Positions 62,301 to 64,000 of a stretch of 64,000 nt of DNA are shown in pieces. Positions within the stretch are counted from its first letter, which is position 1. Each line of letters opens with the position of its first letter. The position numbers and the translations under genes are program-made. The notes under the pieces are model-generated. The model saw only the letters and a list, made by a program, of their open reading frames with translations, made no database searches and was not told the DNA's origin. Source of the DNA: Cyanoderma ruficeps (lineage: Eukaryota > Chordata > Aves > Passeriformes > Timaliidae); contig VZDJ01000346.1 in NCBI GenBank assembly GCA_008694505.1, positions 11,715,790 to 11,779,789 on the forward strand, given 5' to 3'.

Positions 62301-64000
62301 ACCTCGTGTTGTATAGTTCATCTAAACTGTGTCCATGCAACTGGAGGTATTTCTCCTGTATGGCATTCTCAGTTTTCTTTTCCTTCTCTAGCCTAGATTG
62401 GAGTGCTTCAAAAGACAGCCTTAGTGACAAATTCAGCCCTCAGAGCCAAGCCATTTGGTCCCTAAATGAGTTTAGCAGACTGAAGGAAGCAATTGTGAGA
62501 AGCAGGATGTGAGGAGTACAAGGACATTTGCCTAAGTGTGTGTAATATTATTACTCTGTTCCTGGAGCTGCATCCATTTGCCCCTTTGTTGAAGAGCCTT
62601 GCACATGGTATATGTTAGAGTTGGTCTTGTAGAGAATACCATGTTGGTGCTGTGAAGTCCACTAGTCCTGAGGGTCCACTAGTACCTCAGGGTAATTAGA
62701 AATTAGCTGCCACATCCAACTCTCTTTCCTGCAATAAGTAGGGTGCCTTCTTCTCCTCCTTTGGTTTGAACCTCAGGAAGGCCCATAGAGCTAAGGCTCT
62801 TGTGTGATCTGCTGCCAGCACTTAGGCTGTTGAGGGCTAGTGTTACCAGGTTTAACTCAAACTATTTTGGAGAAAGAAAGAAAAAGAAAAAAAAATGAAA
62901 GGACTGATTTCTAGGGACCCTGATTGCCCTGATATGAATTCAGCCTTTATTTTACTGTACTCTTCTTTGTGGAGAGCATTTTATTTATAGGGTGTTATTG
63001 CAGCCTGAGGCACTGTGGCCAATGCAGCTGGTAGCTTTTGCTAGATGCTGATGGCTGGTTTGGTACTTCATCATGGTTGGCCAGGTCAGTCTTGGTCCAA
63101 GAGTTTCATAACACAGTAGTTGTTTCTGGAGCCAAATAGTTTTCTTTCCAAATCGTACTCCAATGAGCTATCCTGGAAAGCTGTAGTCAATTTTCTTAGG
63201 CCAGGTCTGTCAGCAGCAATTTGAGTCCCGTGATAAATAGAAAACAAACCTTTCTTCCAGTGTCTAATCATATTGCTATGTTTATAAACTTAGATAATAG
63301 TTAAGCTGGACAAATAGTATGATTGGTATAGGAGGATGATGAGATTTGGAACGACACATCAGCTTTTTAGTCACTGACAATTACTGACTTCTTCATATCT
63401 GGTTTTGATTAGAAAGTTAAAGAAATAATGTTTATTTATAAACTCCTGATATGAACAGACTGTAGCATTTTCGAGATTATTTTCAAGATGATGTTAGCCT
63501 ACTTTCTTATCTTCTTATAGTTGCAGGGAGACTGTGTTTACACAGGGTTTCTAAATTTCGTGGTTTTAATTGCATTAGTCCTGGACTGTTGCTGTATTTG
63601 TTCTGATACCCCTGCCAGGTTCTAAAGCGTGGCCAGTGGATGCCCACAAAGCTCTGTCCATTACTGAACACTAGGAACATATGCCAAAGCTTTTTCTTTG
63701 GGATTTGTAAGTGTACAAAACTAATTATCTGGCTTGACCTAAATTCACATGGTGCTCACCATCCCCTTTGTTTTGCTTTTTAATTGGAAGTGACATTCCT
63801 TGAATGAAACTATAACATACTTTCTGTCTTCTTCTCTGTTACAGAATTAACTTTTTTATCGGTGAACTTTGTTTTGGCAGTGAACTGCAAGATAATATCT
63901 ATTGACATAGACTCTTTTTAAATTAACTACTGACTCCAAAGTAAGAACTTTTAATTTCTTGCACTGTTTCATTGCTTAGGGATTGGAGTCTGACTAATGT
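59341..64000. other. Probable intronic DNA to the window end, no exon recognised
   Basis: AT-rich. A slightly GC-richer patch at about 59860-60450 and short ORFs (plus 59861-60217, plus 60309-60524, plus 62010-62225) lack splice-bounded coding structure. A purine-rich GAAA run lies at about 62873-62900. If the 59262 exon is real, its next exon is probably beyond the window. Confidence 0.45.

Noticed and set aside
63845..63940. Segment with a strong acceptor (TCTTCTCTGTTACAG) and a donor-like CAAA|GTAAGA
   Set aside because: All three frames contain stops before the donor, so it is not a coding internal exon; it could at most be an untranslated or terminal segment.
1..64000. Bacterial-type systems, CRISPR arrays, tRNA or rRNA genes
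   Set aside because: The repeats are dispersed eukaryotic retroelements or microsatellites; no spacer-repeat pattern, cloverleaf or rRNA-like sequence was noticed.

Overview
This is vertebrate nuclear DNA, most likely from a bird. The best evidence is repeated CR1 LINE fragments on both strands, several ending in the avian CR1 tail (variants of ATTCTATGATTCT), plus solo LTRs that resemble avian, probably passerine, endogenous retrovirus families. The species call rests on recall of these families, not a search. The background is AT-rich with splice-like signals and no compact ORFs. Nothing looks bacterial, and almost all ORFs of 60-120 codons are chance openings or lie inside repeats.

Layout: 1-24.9 kb is non-coding DNA, probably intergenic or upstream, with a GATA microsatellite interrupted by an assembly gap, CR1 fragments, an LTR nested inside a CR1 (20.1-21.4 kb) and a 1.1 kb solo LTR (22.8-23.9 kb). 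From about 24.93 to 26.15 kb there is a strong CpG island. It contains a plausible first coding exon (ATG at 25519, donor after 25610) and, just upstream, a CAGCTG E-box and a MEF2-type site. From 26 to 59 kb is a long gene-poor stretch, probably a first intron or several introns, with more CR1 copies, a second LTR of the same family in the opposite orientation (53.1-53.8 kb) and an unexplained pair of 115-bp direct repeats (46.9 and 48.1 kb). At 59262-59340 there is one good internal exon candidate on the + strand. The remainder to 64 kb is AT-rich and featureless, presumably intronic.

The economical reading is the 5' part of one large + strand gene whose promoter is the CpG island. I do not recognise the gene. 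The two exon candidates do not join in frame directly: exon 1 leaves two bases of a codon, while the only open frame of the second needs one base before it. So an exon is missing, the coding start differs, or there is a sequence error. I found no convincing new biological system. The most useful leads are the exon phase conflict, the promoter site pair, the tandem repeats inside the CpG island and the 115-bp direct repeats.
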